Shown: one piece after another, positions 17,207-25,346 of the stretch
Layout: the number at the start of each line of letters is the position of its first letter
Numbering within the stretch: the first letter of the stretch is position 1
DNA from: Zestosphaera sp.
GTDB lineage: Archaea > Thermoproteota > Thermoprotei_A > Sulfolobales > NBVN01
NCBI GenBank assembly: GCA_038843015.1
Contig: JAWBSH010000002.1
Location: 92,310-156,309 of the forward strand
Length of the DNA stretch: 64,000 bases
Direction: 5' to 3'
The notes under the pieces: generated by a model
Told to the model about the DNA's origin: nothing
What the model saw: only the letters and a program-made list of their open reading frames with translations
Databases searched by the model: none
Translations under genes and position numbers: made by a program

Positions 17207-17874
17207 TCTCTAACCCTCTTTTCCTGCTCGTAAATAATCTTCTTGAGAGTCTCCTTAGGGTTTGAGGAACTAGTCACAGCCCGCCCTACTATCTCGTAGT
17301 CGGCACCAGAACATATTGCACTACCTGGTTCGGCGCCCTGAGCACCAACACCTGGCGAGAGTATTCTTAATTCGCTACCAGCTAATTCTCTGACCTTACT
17401 AATTACTTCTCTCCTAGTAGCTGGTGCCACAACACCCCAGACACGTAGTTCCAAAGCCATGCTAACAAACTCACTCAAGTGTTTATCAATAAACTCTGTT
17501 GAACCCGGATGACTCATAGAAACCACTAATATCGGCTTAATCCCTAATTCCTCAGATTTTCTGACGAGAGAGTCTAGCGCTCCATACTTACCAACAAAAG
17601 CGTGAGATATCACTGCATCTACGTCTGCATCCGCTAGGACCTCAACTACGTAAGACATGATATCTCCTATGTCGGCTAGCTTAAGGTCTGCTATCAGAGG
17701 CTTACTGCTCGCACTAAATAGGTCTCTCAACTTGCTTACTCCAGTTCTTAATACTAACGGAAGCCCTACCTTAAACGAGGAAACCAACTCCTCTAAGCAA
17801 TCAACACGTTCTTTAACCCAGCTCTCGAGCTCCACCCTCGGTGGAGGGTCTAACGCTACTACTACTTTACTCAA
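17194..17874 (-). CDS. pyrF: Orotidine 5'-phosphate decarboxylase
   Basis: Converts OMP to UMP. 226 residues; the catalytic Asp/Lys motif appears as IADLKLADIGD near residue 61, and the phosphate-binding C-terminal block as ILSPGVGAQGA and YEIVGRAVT. The gene starts with TTG at 17874; a palindrome containing a TATA-like core is centred about 31 bases upstream, so the transcript is likely nearly leaderless. Confidence 0.95.
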   Translation of the reverse strand: MSKVVVALDPPPRVELESWVKERVDCLEELVSSFKVGLPLVLRTGVSKLRDLFSASSKPLIADLKLADIGDIMSYVVEVLADADVDAVISHAFVGKYGALDSLVRKSEELGIKPILVVSMSHPGSTEFIDKHLSEFVSMALELRVWGVVAPATRREVISKVRELAGSELRILSPGVGAQGAEPGSAICSGADYEIVGRAVTSSSNPKETLKKIIYEQEKRVRECRS

Positions 17875-17896
17875 ATGCCCACTTAAAAAACTACAG

Positions 17897-17914
17897 AAAA
17901 GCTAATAAGCTTTT
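17897..17914 (-). promoter_or_regulatory. Perfect 18-bp palindrome over the pyrFE TATA region
   Basis: AAAAGCT and AGCTTTT arms flank an AATA centre (TATT on the minus strand). It sits at the distance expected for a TATA box of the pyrF start (17874), so a dimeric repressor bound here would block TBP. The regulator is not identified. Confidence 0.55.
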
Positions 17915-18091
17915 AGCCGCTCGTAACGACACTACTTAAATCAACATTGATAATCTTGAGTCTAGGAGGAAGTGAAGGCTCTACAGACAGGCTAGAATAG
18001 CAAGCTGAAGACTTTCCTTAATCTATCGCTAGGCGGGTGGAGCAGGCAGGATGTTATGAGGCGAGATTCTAGTTCTGTATTAGGTCTCTCA

Positions 18092-18100
18092 AATATATAT
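18092..18100 (+). promoter_or_regulatory. TATA box of the NfeD-like gene
   Basis: AATATATAT lies about 32 bases before the ATG at 18128 and inside the longer open frame that begins at 18056, so it argues for the downstream start. Confidence 0.55.
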
Positions 18101-18127
18101 GTTGCTGAAGCTATCTTATTTGGGACT

Positions 18128-19420
18128 ATGACGAGCATTACTTTAAAGTATAGCTTAGTTCTTTGGTCTGTTCTGTTTGTAGGGCTCATTATAATTTCCA
18201 CGACAACTTCTATAGCTTTGCCGCAGGGTAAAGTGGGTGTTGTTGCTGAATTGACATCAACTATTGATGGGGGTGCAGTCGAGGTTGTTTCTCGCGCGGT
18301 GAGCGAGGCTGTCAGCAGGTCTTCCATATTGATACTGTATATAGACAGTTATGGGGGGTACTTAGCGGCAGCCGACTCTATAATAAAGATAGTTATGGAG
18401 TCTGGAGTAACAACATACGTTTATATACCTCCAGGAGGTAAAGCTGCTTCCGCAGGGTCTTTAATAGCTTTGTTAGGTAGAAGAGTCTTCATGGGTGAAG
18501 CATCAACTATAGGTGCTGCGCAGCCAAGTCCCTCAGACGAGAAAACTGTCAATTATGTTGCGGCCAGGTTTAGGTCTCTAGCTATTATAGCTTTTAAAGG
18601 TAACGAAACGTTAGTAAGAGTTGCTGAGGAATTCGTAACTAAGAATAGAGTTTTGAGCGCTGCTGAAGCAGTAGCACTAGGTTTTGCCGAGCCAGCTAAT
18701 AGCTTAGAAGAAGTAAAGCAGCGGTTAGGACTTGACGAGCTAGTAGTAGTTGGCTATACTGCCTGGAACCACCTAATATCTGTATTCTCAGCACCTATAG
18801 TGAGCTCAATAGCTCTCATGGTAGGCATAGCCCTAATATTCGTTGAGTTCGTTCAAGCAGGTTTTCAGGGGTATGCAATCGCTGGTGTTATTTTAATTCT
18901 AATCTCGCTATACGCTATGTCAGTAGTCCCCGTGAGTTTCTTCGCCCTCTCACTACTTGTACTAGGACTTATTCTCCTTCTCATAGAGATACTGACCCCA
19001 GGATTTGGAGCTTTCGGTATAACCGGACTTATACTCATGTTTGTTGGAGTTTACGAAATAATAACTAGCGAGTCTTTCGGAATCCCGTCTACATTACCAC
19101 TAGCTGTTGCTACAGGCTTCGCAATGTTGGGAGGATTAATGATTTACATAGGTTACGAGGCTGGAAAAGCAAGAAGACTTAAGACCAAGACACTCCGTGA
19201 AAAACTAGTTGGTGAAGTCGGAGTAAGTAAGACTAGATTAACGCGTGAGACTCCGGGCGTGGTTTACGTGCTGGGTGAAGACTGGACAGCATACTCTGTT
19301 GATGAAGTAATAGAGCCTGGAACTAAGGTTAGAGTAACTGATGTTAAGGGCCTGACACTCTATGTTTCCAAAATTGGTGAGTCCACTAATGAATCAAGAG
19401 CTAAACTACAAGAAAGCTAG
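18128..19420 (+). CDS. NfeD-like membrane serine protease (ClpP-class, stomatin operon partner)
   Basis: Membrane protease that, in the related archaeal 1510-type enzyme, cleaves the C terminus of stomatin. From the ATG at 18128 the protein is about 430 residues: signal-like segment (residues 9-30), ClpP/crotonase-fold protease domain with SYGGYLAAADS and the Ser-containing GGKAASAGSLIALLG, a candidate catalytic Lys in SPSDEKTVNYV, then four or five membrane helices (about residues 215-335) and a C-terminal NfeD OB-fold domain. The frame is open to ATG 18056, but a TATA box at 18092-18100 and the better signal peptide favour 18128. Its expected partner slipin is 2 kb upstream. Confidence 0.88.
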   Translation: MTSITLKYSLVLWSVLFVGLIIISTTTSIALPQGKVGVVAELTSTIDGGAVEVVSRAVSEAVSRSSILILYIDSYGGYLAAADSIIKIVMESGVTTYVYIPPGGKAASAGSLIALLGRRVFMGEASTIGAAQPSPSDEKTVNYVAARFRSLAIIAFKGNETLVRVAEEFVTKNRVLSAAEAVALGFAEPANSLEEVKQRLGLDELVVVGYTAWNHLISVFSAPIVSSIALMVGIALIFVEFVQAGFQGYAIAGVILILISLYAMSVVPVSFFALSLLVLGLILLLIEILTPGFGAFGITGLILMFVGVYEIITSESFGIPSTLPLAVATGFAMLGGLMIYIGYEAGKARRLKTKTLREKLVGEVGVSKTRLTRETPGVVYVLGEDWTAYSVDEVIEPGTKVRVTDVKGLTLYVSKIGESTNESRAKLQES

Positions 19421-20129
19421 AGAAGAATTGAGGAGGAGGATATGGGATTTAATGGAAGCAACTAACATAGCTAGATTTCCGAGACCGGTACATGGCAGAA
19501 TACCGAACTTCGTGGGCGCTGAGCAGTCTGCGTTAAACCTGCTTAAACACGACTTAACTAAGGCAGTCAAAGTAGTTAAGGTAAATCCTGATGCACCTCA
19601 AAGAGCTGTACGTGAGTTAATGCTTCGCACACACGTGAAAGTCGTAATGCCAACACCAAGGATATCAGAGGGCTTCCTACTGTTAGACCCTGACAAAATA
19701 CCTGAAAACATGTACGGGGTAGCATCAACTATACAGGGAGCTTTCAAGTATGGTGAACGCGTAGACCTGCAAAACCTGCCAAGAATAGACTTAATTGTGG
19801 CTGGGTCTGTTGTCGTTGACGTGTTTGGCGGGAGATTAGGTAAGGGTGAGGGATACTCGGAACTCGAGTACGGGATTCTCATAGAATGCAAGAGAATCTC
19901 TCCTGAGACCCCGATAATGACGACAGTTCACGACATTCAGGTAATCACGTATAGAATACCGCTGGAGCCGTGGGACTTCACAGTCGACTGGATAGTGACA
20001 CCCACTAAAAGTATGCGGGCTAGAGGACCTAAAGTAAGGCCTAAAGGAATTCTCTGGGAGTACTTAGAAAAAGATAAGTTAGTGAAAATACCCGTACTAG
20101 GAATGTTGCTGAAACAGGGAGGTTGCTGA
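19389..20129 (+). CDS. 5-formyltetrahydrofolate cyclo-ligase-like protein (archaeal MTHFS family)
   Basis: About 246 residues from ATG 19389 (frame open from 19362). The core resembles the NagB/MTHFS fold: RRRIWDLMEATNIARFP at the start, LLLDPDKIPE, DLIVAGSVVV and the glycine block FGGRLGKGEGYSELEYG, which corresponds to the cyclo-ligase GKGxGYYD region, and TTVHDIQV. In archaea lacking folate these homologues may act on a different pterin; function is inferred. It overlaps the end of the NfeD gene by about 30 bases. Confidence 0.75.
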   Translation: MNQELNYKKAREELRRRIWDLMEATNIARFPRPVHGRIPNFVGAEQSALNLLKHDLTKAVKVVKVNPDAPQRAVRELMLRTHVKVVMPTPRISEGFLLLDPDKIPENMYGVASTIQGAFKYGERVDLQNLPRIDLIVAGSVVVDVFGGRLGKGEGYSELEYGILIECKRISPETPIMTTVHDIQVITYRIPLEPWDFTVDWIVTPTKSMRARGPKVRPKGILWEYLEKDKLVKIPVLGMLLKQGGC

Positions 20130-20189
20130 GAAGCTATCCCGTATTGAGGGTCATCTAGCTACACTCTCCGAAACTCTTTAAGTACTTCC

Positions 20190-21257
20190 TTAATCTTGTT
20201 TTATGAGGTCTTCACTTCTCGGGAGTGCGAACCTCAAGAGAGCTATAACCCCTCCAAACCCCTTTAACTTAAGGGCTAGTGGGGACTCTGCTGGAATTAT
20301 CCTGACACTACCTCCTTTCTCTTCAACTACGTTAAAGATCTTCTCTATGCGTTCGTATTCGTCAGAAGTAAGTAAGTCTTCACTTACGAGTAGAATGTCT
20401 ACAGCGTTGCTTAGTGCCGCGAACTCAACGTCTCTTAAACCATATGCTATCCTTTCAGGGTCTGACATAAGTAGTTTCAGGAATTTTTCTAGTATTTCTT
20501 CACCTTCAACAATCACGAACTCTTGAAGTAAGCCTTTCACAGAATCTCTCTTGAGTAGTTCTTGTATCCCTGCTCTACCACCTATAGAGACAGAGTCTGT
20601 AAATATCTTTAGTTTGCCCCTAATTCGTGTTTTAAGTTCTTTAGTTAAAGCTTCTCTGAGAACTGTGGGGGAGCCTACTATCAGGAAATCTATTTTCTCA
20701 GACTCTAAATACCTAACTACTTCCTCAGCGATTAGAGTAGCCATGCTCTCAATAGATGACTCATCATCACTCCTTATACCGGGGAGTGTTAAATCATTTA
20801 AGAATCTTATTCCCTGATCGTAGAGAATAGCTAAAGAAACCTCATCAAAATCAGCGGCTACTAGTAACGCTCTAAATCTCCTCCTATTTGAAAGAGACTC
20901 TAATCTCCTCAGCAACGCCTGACTTATTGATTCTTTAAATAAAGTTATTTCACTCCCTACATCAACGTTCAACGTGTGGTGAGAGCCTCTTAACCCATAT
21001 TCTTCAGGGCCCTCGACTATAATTCCATGTATTCTTAACCTGCTAGCGAACGGTTGAAAATAAAGCTTCTCGACCTTAATAGCTAGGGTCATGGGCAGTC
21101 TCCTCTTACCCTCACCATCAACTTTCACGTCTCTTAAAGTCTTAGAGACTACGACATCTCCTGCTTTAATGATGTTTTTCAGTATCCATAAGTCATCAAC
21201 ATCTTCTATCCTGACCTTAACCCAACCCTTCCTCAAGTCTTTGTCAATTATTTTCAA
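20190..21257 (-). CDS. pelA: mRNA surveillance protein pelota (Dom34 homologue)
   Basis: Recognises stalled ribosomes with an eRF3/Hbs1-like GTPase and ABCE1 and promotes subunit splitting. 355 residues with three domains: N-terminal Sm-like domain (MKIIDKDLRKGWVKVRIEDVDDLW, with VVSKTLRDVKV), central eRF1_2 domain (ALLVAADFDEVSLAIL, FLIVGSPTVLREAL), and C-terminal eRF1_3 domain (VDILLVSEDLL ... FGGVIALLRF). No GGQ motif is present, as expected for pelota and unlike aRF1. TTG start. Confidence 0.95.
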   Translation of the reverse strand: MKIIDKDLRKGWVKVRIEDVDDLWILKNIIKAGDVVVSKTLRDVKVDGEGKRRLPMTLAIKVEKLYFQPFASRLRIHGIIVEGPEEYGLRGSHHTLNVDVGSEITLFKESISQALLRRLESLSNRRRFRALLVAADFDEVSLAILYDQGIRFLNDLTLPGIRSDDESSIESMATLIAEEVVRYLESEKIDFLIVGSPTVLREALTKELKTRIRGKLKIFTDSVSIGGRAGIQELLKRDSVKGLLQEFVIVEGEEILEKFLKLLMSDPERIAYGLRDVEFAALSNAVDILLVSEDLLTSDEYERIEKIFNVVEEKGGSVRIIPAESPLALKLKGFGGVIALLRFALPRSEDLIKQD

Positions 21258-21463
21258 CGATTACATGACACCAAATTTATTCGGTTTAAGACTATATTAA
21301 GCAACGAATTAAGCTTCAGCGACTACATAGCTAACCTCCTCTCTCCTTTAAAGGATAGGTGAGCCTCACACTGAAGAGCGGGATTTCCAGCTGACTTAAG
21401 AGTTCTGAAGACCGTATCCTATGAATTAGTTAGGGCCGAATAGAAAGTATGAAGGAGGTACTA

Positions 21464-21526
21464 GTGTTCAGAGTCAAAACACTCAAGCAATATGTGAAAA
21501 GGAAGGGCGCAGGCAATCGCTTATAA
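21464..21526 (+). CDS. Possible 20-residue small ORF behind a strong ribosome binding site
   Basis: GTG at 21464 is preceded by GAAGGAGGTACTA, one of the best ribosome sites in the window, and opens a frame of 21 codons ending in TAA (peptide begins MFRVKTLKQYVKRKG). It ends 33 bases before the acyl-CoA synthetase start. The peptide is very basic. No clear TATA box was seen ahead of it, and a frame this short can arise by chance. Confidence 0.25.
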   Translation: MFRVKTLKQYVKRKGAGNRL

Positions 21527-21532
21527 GAGGAT

Positions 21533-21541
21533 CTATATATT
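21533..21541 (+). promoter_or_regulatory. TATA box of the acyl-CoA synthetase gene
   Basis: CTATATATT is centred about 23 bases before the ATG at 21560, so the transcript is probably leaderless at that ATG; the GTG at 21551, nine bases earlier, would lie at or before the start of transcription. Confidence 0.5.
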
Positions 21542-21559
21542 AAGTATGGGGTGCGCATA

Positions 21560-23005
21560 ATGGATAACAACCTTGATTACTTCTTCTTTCCTGAAAGCGT
21601 TGCTGTAGTTGGTGCGTCTAAAACTCCTGGTAAGGTAGGTTATGAGCTTCTTAGAAACTTAGCTGAGTTCTATAAGGGTAGGCTCTATCCAGTCAATCCA
21701 GCAGCTGATGAGATCCTAGGTTTTAAAGCCTACCCGTCAATTAAGGCAATACCAGACAGAGTTGACGTGGCAGTTATCTCGGTTCCTGCTGAGAAAGTTC
21801 CTGAAGTAGCTGTTGACGCTGGAGAAGCAGGAGTTAAGGGACTTATAGTGATATCAGGAGGTTTTAAAGAAGTCGGGCATGAGGGTGTTGAGAGAGAGAA
21901 GAAGTTGGTTGATGTTGTGAGGAAGTACGGGATGAGGTTGATAGGTCCAAACTGTGTTGGGGTTTACGTCCCTAAATCTGGGATGAACACTCTGTTTCTG
22001 CCTAAGACTAGGCAGGGCTTCCCACCACACGGGCATATAGCATTTGTCTCTCAGTCAGGAGCTTTCGGGTCAGCAGTATTAGATTGGGCAGCACTGAGAG
22101 GCCTTGGAATAAGTAAGTTTGTCAGCTACGGTAATAAGGCAGACGTAGACGATGACGACCTCCTAGAGTATCTTAAGAAAGACCCTGATACGAGAGTAAT
22201 AACAATGTATATTGAGGGTGTTGAGGATGGCAAGTCTTTCTTTAAGGCGTTAAAAGACACTACTCCAGTTAAGCCTGTAATTATTCTTAAGTCGGGCAGG
22301 ACTGAAGCCGGGGCTAGAGCTGCTTCATCGCATACGGGGGCTCTCGCGGGTCAAGACAAGGTATATGACGCCGCTTTTAAGCAGGCAGGAGTCTTAAGAG
22401 CTTACGGAATGGAAGAACTTTTTGACATGGCTTTAGCTCTAGCTCTCCAACCACCATCACACGGTCCTAGGGTTGCTGTCTTAACTGTGGGTGGGGGTTC
22501 CGGAGTGATGGCTACTGACGCGTTATCTGATTTAGGACTTCAAGTACCTAAGCTTAGTGACAAGACTGTTGAGAAGTTGAGGAGAGTCTTGCTACCTATA
22601 GCTTCCCCCTATAATCCTGTGGACGTGACCGGCTCAGCAAGAGACGAACACTTAATCCAGGCCGCAGAAATACTAATGAAGTCTGGTGAAGTAGACATAA
22701 TACTCTGGTTACCGTACTACATCGTGCCAGGCATCACAGACAAGCTAAATCCAGAATTCGTGAAACTAGTTAATGAAATTAACGACACTCTTCAGTATCC
22801 GATACCTATAGTAGGAGTAGCTACAGGAGGCTCCTACACAGTAAAATACTCTGCTGAAGCTGAGTCAATGGGAATACCGATGTACCTCTCGCCTGAGAGA
22901 GCTGCTAAAGCAGTTAAGGCTTTAGTAGATTACGGTAGCTGGCTAAAAACTGTAGGGACATTTAGCGAATACATAGAGAATCTCAGGAAAAGACAACTTT
23001 CGTAG
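21560..23005 (+). CDS. Acyl-CoA synthetase (ADP-forming), alpha subunit (CoA-binding)
   Basis: Forms ATP from acyl-CoA, ADP and phosphate, the main energy-yielding step of peptide fermentation in archaea. About 481 residues: CoA-binding Rossmann domain (FFPESVAVVGASKTPGKVG near residue 10; LIGPNCVGVY), succinyl-CoA-ligase-like domains (VSQSGAFGSAVLDWAA) and the phosphorylated histidine in SSHTGALAG near residue 254. The separate ATP-grasp beta subunit is not in the window. Start set at ATG 21560 by the TATA box. Confidence 0.92.
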   Translation: MDNNLDYFFFPESVAVVGASKTPGKVGYELLRNLAEFYKGRLYPVNPAADEILGFKAYPSIKAIPDRVDVAVISVPAEKVPEVAVDAGEAGVKGLIVISGGFKEVGHEGVEREKKLVDVVRKYGMRLIGPNCVGVYVPKSGMNTLFLPKTRQGFPPHGHIAFVSQSGAFGSAVLDWAALRGLGISKFVSYGNKADVDDDDLLEYLKKDPDTRVITMYIEGVEDGKSFFKALKDTTPVKPVIILKSGRTEAGARAASSHTGALAGQDKVYDAAFKQAGVLRAYGMEELFDMALALALQPPSHGPRVAVLTVGGGSGVMATDALSDLGLQVPKLSDKTVEKLRRVLLPIASPYNPVDVTGSARDEHLIQAAEILMKSGEVDIILWLPYYIVPGITDKLNPEFVKLVNEINDTLQYPIPIVGVATGGSYTVKYSAEAESMGIPMYLSPERAAKAVKALVDYGSWLKTVGTFSEYIENLRKRQLS

Positions 23006-23083
23006 TGGGTGCTGGAATAAATTAACTTAAGATAAGGTTTTCGAGCGTCAGCACAAATTACGTACTAGAAGATTTAGAAAAGC

Positions 23084-23113
23084 TTAAATAACTATATATC
23101 TATAGATATATAG
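23084..23113 (+). promoter_or_regulatory. PadR-operon promoter with perfect 22-bp palindromic operator
   Basis: TTAAATAA (23084-23091) is a TATA candidate; it is followed at 23092-23113 by a perfect palindrome whose half-site is CTATATATCTA. The predicted transcription start is at its downstream edge and the ATG at 23123. This is the arrangement of an autoregulated repressor, matching the PadR gene directly downstream. Confidence 0.7.
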
Positions 23114-23122
23114 GTAGATAGA

Positions 23123-23599
23123 ATGTTCCCGAGAAGAAGTATGTTTAGAGGTTATATGAAGCTAATAACTCTTTATGTTCTGAAAGATCAGCCTAAACAC
23201 GTGTATGGATTAATTAAATCACTTGAAGACTTGATTGGTGTTAGGCCAAGCACCGGAGTTATATATCCTATTCTGAAGAGCTCAATTCGTGATGGGCTAG
23301 TAAGTGTAGAGACTTTATCAACTGAAAGCAAAGAAACGAAAGTGTATAAACTGAGTGAAGAGGGTCTCAAGTATTTAGAATTGCATGAGAGTGATCTTAA
23401 GAAAGCCTTAAAACTTGCTGAGTCTTTCAAGAAGTTCAGATTAGCAGGCTGTGATAAGCTTCTTGATCTTGTTAAAGAGATAATACTGAATGCTGGGAGA
23501 CTTAATGACGCAGAATTACTGGAGCTCAGAAAAGCAATAACAGAGTTCGAAGCAAGAGTTCTCGAGATATTAGTGACGTCTAGGGGTGTTTCAGAGTGA
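23123..23599 (+). CDS. PadR-family transcriptional regulator
   Basis: 158 residues. The N-terminal winged helix has the PadR pattern (ITLYVLKDQPKHVYGLIKSLED ... PSTGVIYPILKSSIRDGLV) and the wing (KVYKLSEEGLKYLE); a C-terminal helical dimerisation region follows. First gene of a three-gene operon: it overlaps the ABC ATPase start by four bases. PadR regulators next to ABC-2 exporters usually repress them and respond to the exported compound. The strict palindrome at 23092-23113 is the obvious binding site. Confidence 0.9.
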   Translation: MFPRRSMFRGYMKLITLYVLKDQPKHVYGLIKSLEDLIGVRPSTGVIYPILKSSIRDGLVSVETLSTESKETKVYKLSEEGLKYLELHESDLKKALKLAESFKKFRLAGCDKLLDLVKEIILNAGRLNDAELLELRKAITEFEARVLEILVTSRGVSE

Positions 23600-24579
23600 G
23601 TGAGGTAGTAGAGGTTGAGGAGCTAGTTAAACGTTTCAAGGACGTCATAGCAGTAAATAATATATCTTTCGTCGTGAAGAGAGGAGAGATATATGGGTTG
23701 TTAGGACCTAACGGTGCTGGGAAAACCACGACTATTCACATACTGACGACGCTTCTTAGACCGACATCAGGCAGAGTTTACGTGGCTGGATATGACGTGC
23801 TTAGAGAACCAGATAAGGTGAGGAGGAAGATAGGGATTGTGTTTCAAGACCCTAGCTTAGATAATCAGCTAACAGCGTATGATAATATGTACGTACATGG
23901 GAGACTTTATGGACTGAGTGGAGAGTCCTTGAAGAAGAGAATCTTTGAGCTACTTGAATTTGTTGACTTAAGCGAGTTTGCTTACAAACAGGTAAAGAAC
24001 TTCTCAGGAGGTATGAGGAGGAGGCTAGAAATAGCTAGGTCGCTACTTCAGGAGCCAGAGATTCTCTTTCTTGATGAACCCACAATAGGTCTAGACCCTC
24101 AGACTAGAGCCAAGATATGGGATTATATAGTGAGCATCAAGAAAGAGAAAAACATTACTATAATAATGACAACTCACTACATGGATGAAGCTGAAGAGCT
24201 GTGTGATAGGATCTCTATAATGGATAAAGGAAAAATAATAGCTGAGGGAACTGCTGAAGAACTTAAATCGATTCTAGGCTCTGATGTAGTGTATGTTAAG
24301 TTCATGGACGGTAGTAGAGTGTCGTGTCTTGAGTCTCGCATCATAGATAGGTGCAGTAAAATTCAGGATGGTGTGCTGGAGCTAGTGGTTAAGGATGCTG
24401 CTTCCGCAATTCCTGAGATTTTTGATGTAGCCAATAAAATGAACCTCAAGATAGTTGAGGTTAGTTATAGGAGACCAACACTTAATGAAGTCTTTATACA
24501 CTTAACAGGTAAGGAATTGAGAGATTCGTTAGATGAGACGCATCAAGTAGTTCCGCGAGGTATTAGGAGGTGGCAGTAA
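23596..24579 (+). CDS. ABC-2 type exporter ATP-binding protein (DrrA-like)
   Basis: 327 residues. Walker A (GPNGAGKTTT near residue 38), Q-loop (FQDPSLDNQLTAYDN), signature (FSGGMRRRLEIARS), Walker B (ILFLDEPTIGLD) and H-loop (TTHYMDEAEELCDR) are all intact; a C-terminal extension of about 90 residues is typical of DrrA-type drug or lipid exporters. Start GTG overlaps the PadR stop; its own TAA overlaps the permease ATG. Confidence 0.95.
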   Translation: MSEVVEVEELVKRFKDVIAVNNISFVVKRGEIYGLLGPNGAGKTTTIHILTTLLRPTSGRVYVAGYDVLREPDKVRRKIGIVFQDPSLDNQLTAYDNMYVHGRLYGLSGESLKKRIFELLEFVDLSEFAYKQVKNFSGGMRRRLEIARSLLQEPEILFLDEPTIGLDPQTRAKIWDYIVSIKKEKNITIIMTTHYMDEAEELCDRISIMDKGKIIAEGTAEELKSILGSDVVYVKFMDGSRVSCLESRIIDRCSKIQDGVLELVVKDAASAIPEIFDVANKMNLKIVEVSYRRPTLNEVFIHLTGKELRDSLDETHQVVPRGIRRWQ

Positions 24580-25346
24580 TGAATGGGTTCTTGACAATGA
24601 CTTACAGGCAGTTGAAGAGATTCATTAATGCTAGGTCTAGAGTACTTATGTCTATAGTCAACCCAGTCATGTGGCTAGTTTTCTTTGGTCTCGGCTGGAG
24701 CAACGTGTTTAACTTCCCTGGCGCTAAAACAATATTTGGCGGTCTAGACTACCTTACTTACTTAGCATCAGGCATGGTAGCTATGACGATAATGATGGGG
24801 TCTTTCATTAGTGGAGTCTCCGTGATATGGGATAAGCAATTCGGTTTCCTTAAGGAGACTCTCGTAGCGCCTGTTTCTAGGGCAGAAGTGATACTTGGCA
24901 GAGCTTTCGGGGACTCCCTAGTTACGGTCTCACAGGGAATTATAATACTAGTCTTGATGTATTTCATAGCCCCCCAAATTAATTTAATGGGTGCTCTCCC
25001 GGCCTTCTGCTACGGGTTATTACTCTCTATGGGTTTCACATCTTTTGGGATAATGCTTTCTTTAAAGCTATCAAGTAGTGAAGGGTTCCAAATGATAGTA
25101 AATTTAATAACTATGCCACTTCTCTTTATGAGCGGTGTTTTCTACCCAATAGATAATCTCCCTGAATGGATGAAAGTGATAGCTTACGTTAATCCAATGA
25201 CGTACGCGGTAGACGGCATGAGATACTGGCTGACTAATACTTCTAGATTTGATCCTCTAATTGATGTTGGGGTGTTGAGTCTACTGACTTCCGTACTGGT
25301 CTTACTAGCTGTTAGAGTATACAGTAAAACAACAATTGAGGATTGA
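24579..25346 (+). CDS. ABC-2 type exporter permease (DrrB-like)
   Basis: About 255 residues with six membrane segments; the family block FLKETLVAPVSRAEVILGRAFGDS is near residue 90 and the ABC-2 signature region (FMSGVFYPIDNLPEWMKVI, NPMTYAVDGMRYWL) near residue 180. The ATG at 24579 overlaps the ATPase stop as TAATG and has GGAGGTGG seven bases ahead, better than the open-frame start at 24570. Substrate unknown: drugs, lipids or antimicrobial peptides are the usual classes. Confidence 0.92.
   Translation: MNGFLTMTYRQLKRFINARSRVLMSIVNPVMWLVFFGLGWSNVFNFPGAKTIFGGLDYLTYLASGMVAMTIMMGSFISGVSVIWDKQFGFLKETLVAPVSRAEVILGRAFGDSLVTVSQGIIILVLMYFIAPQINLMGALPAFCYGLLLSMGFTSFGIMLSLKLSSSEGFQMIVNLITMPLLFMSGVFYPIDNLPEWMKVIAYVNPMTYAVDGMRYWLTNTSRFDPLIDVGVLSLLTSVLVLLAVRVYSKTTIED

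Noticed and set aside
23092..23113. 22-bp palindrome as a transposon target or replication-origin repeat
   Set aside because: It occurs once, at the exact place expected for the operator of the adjoining PadR gene.
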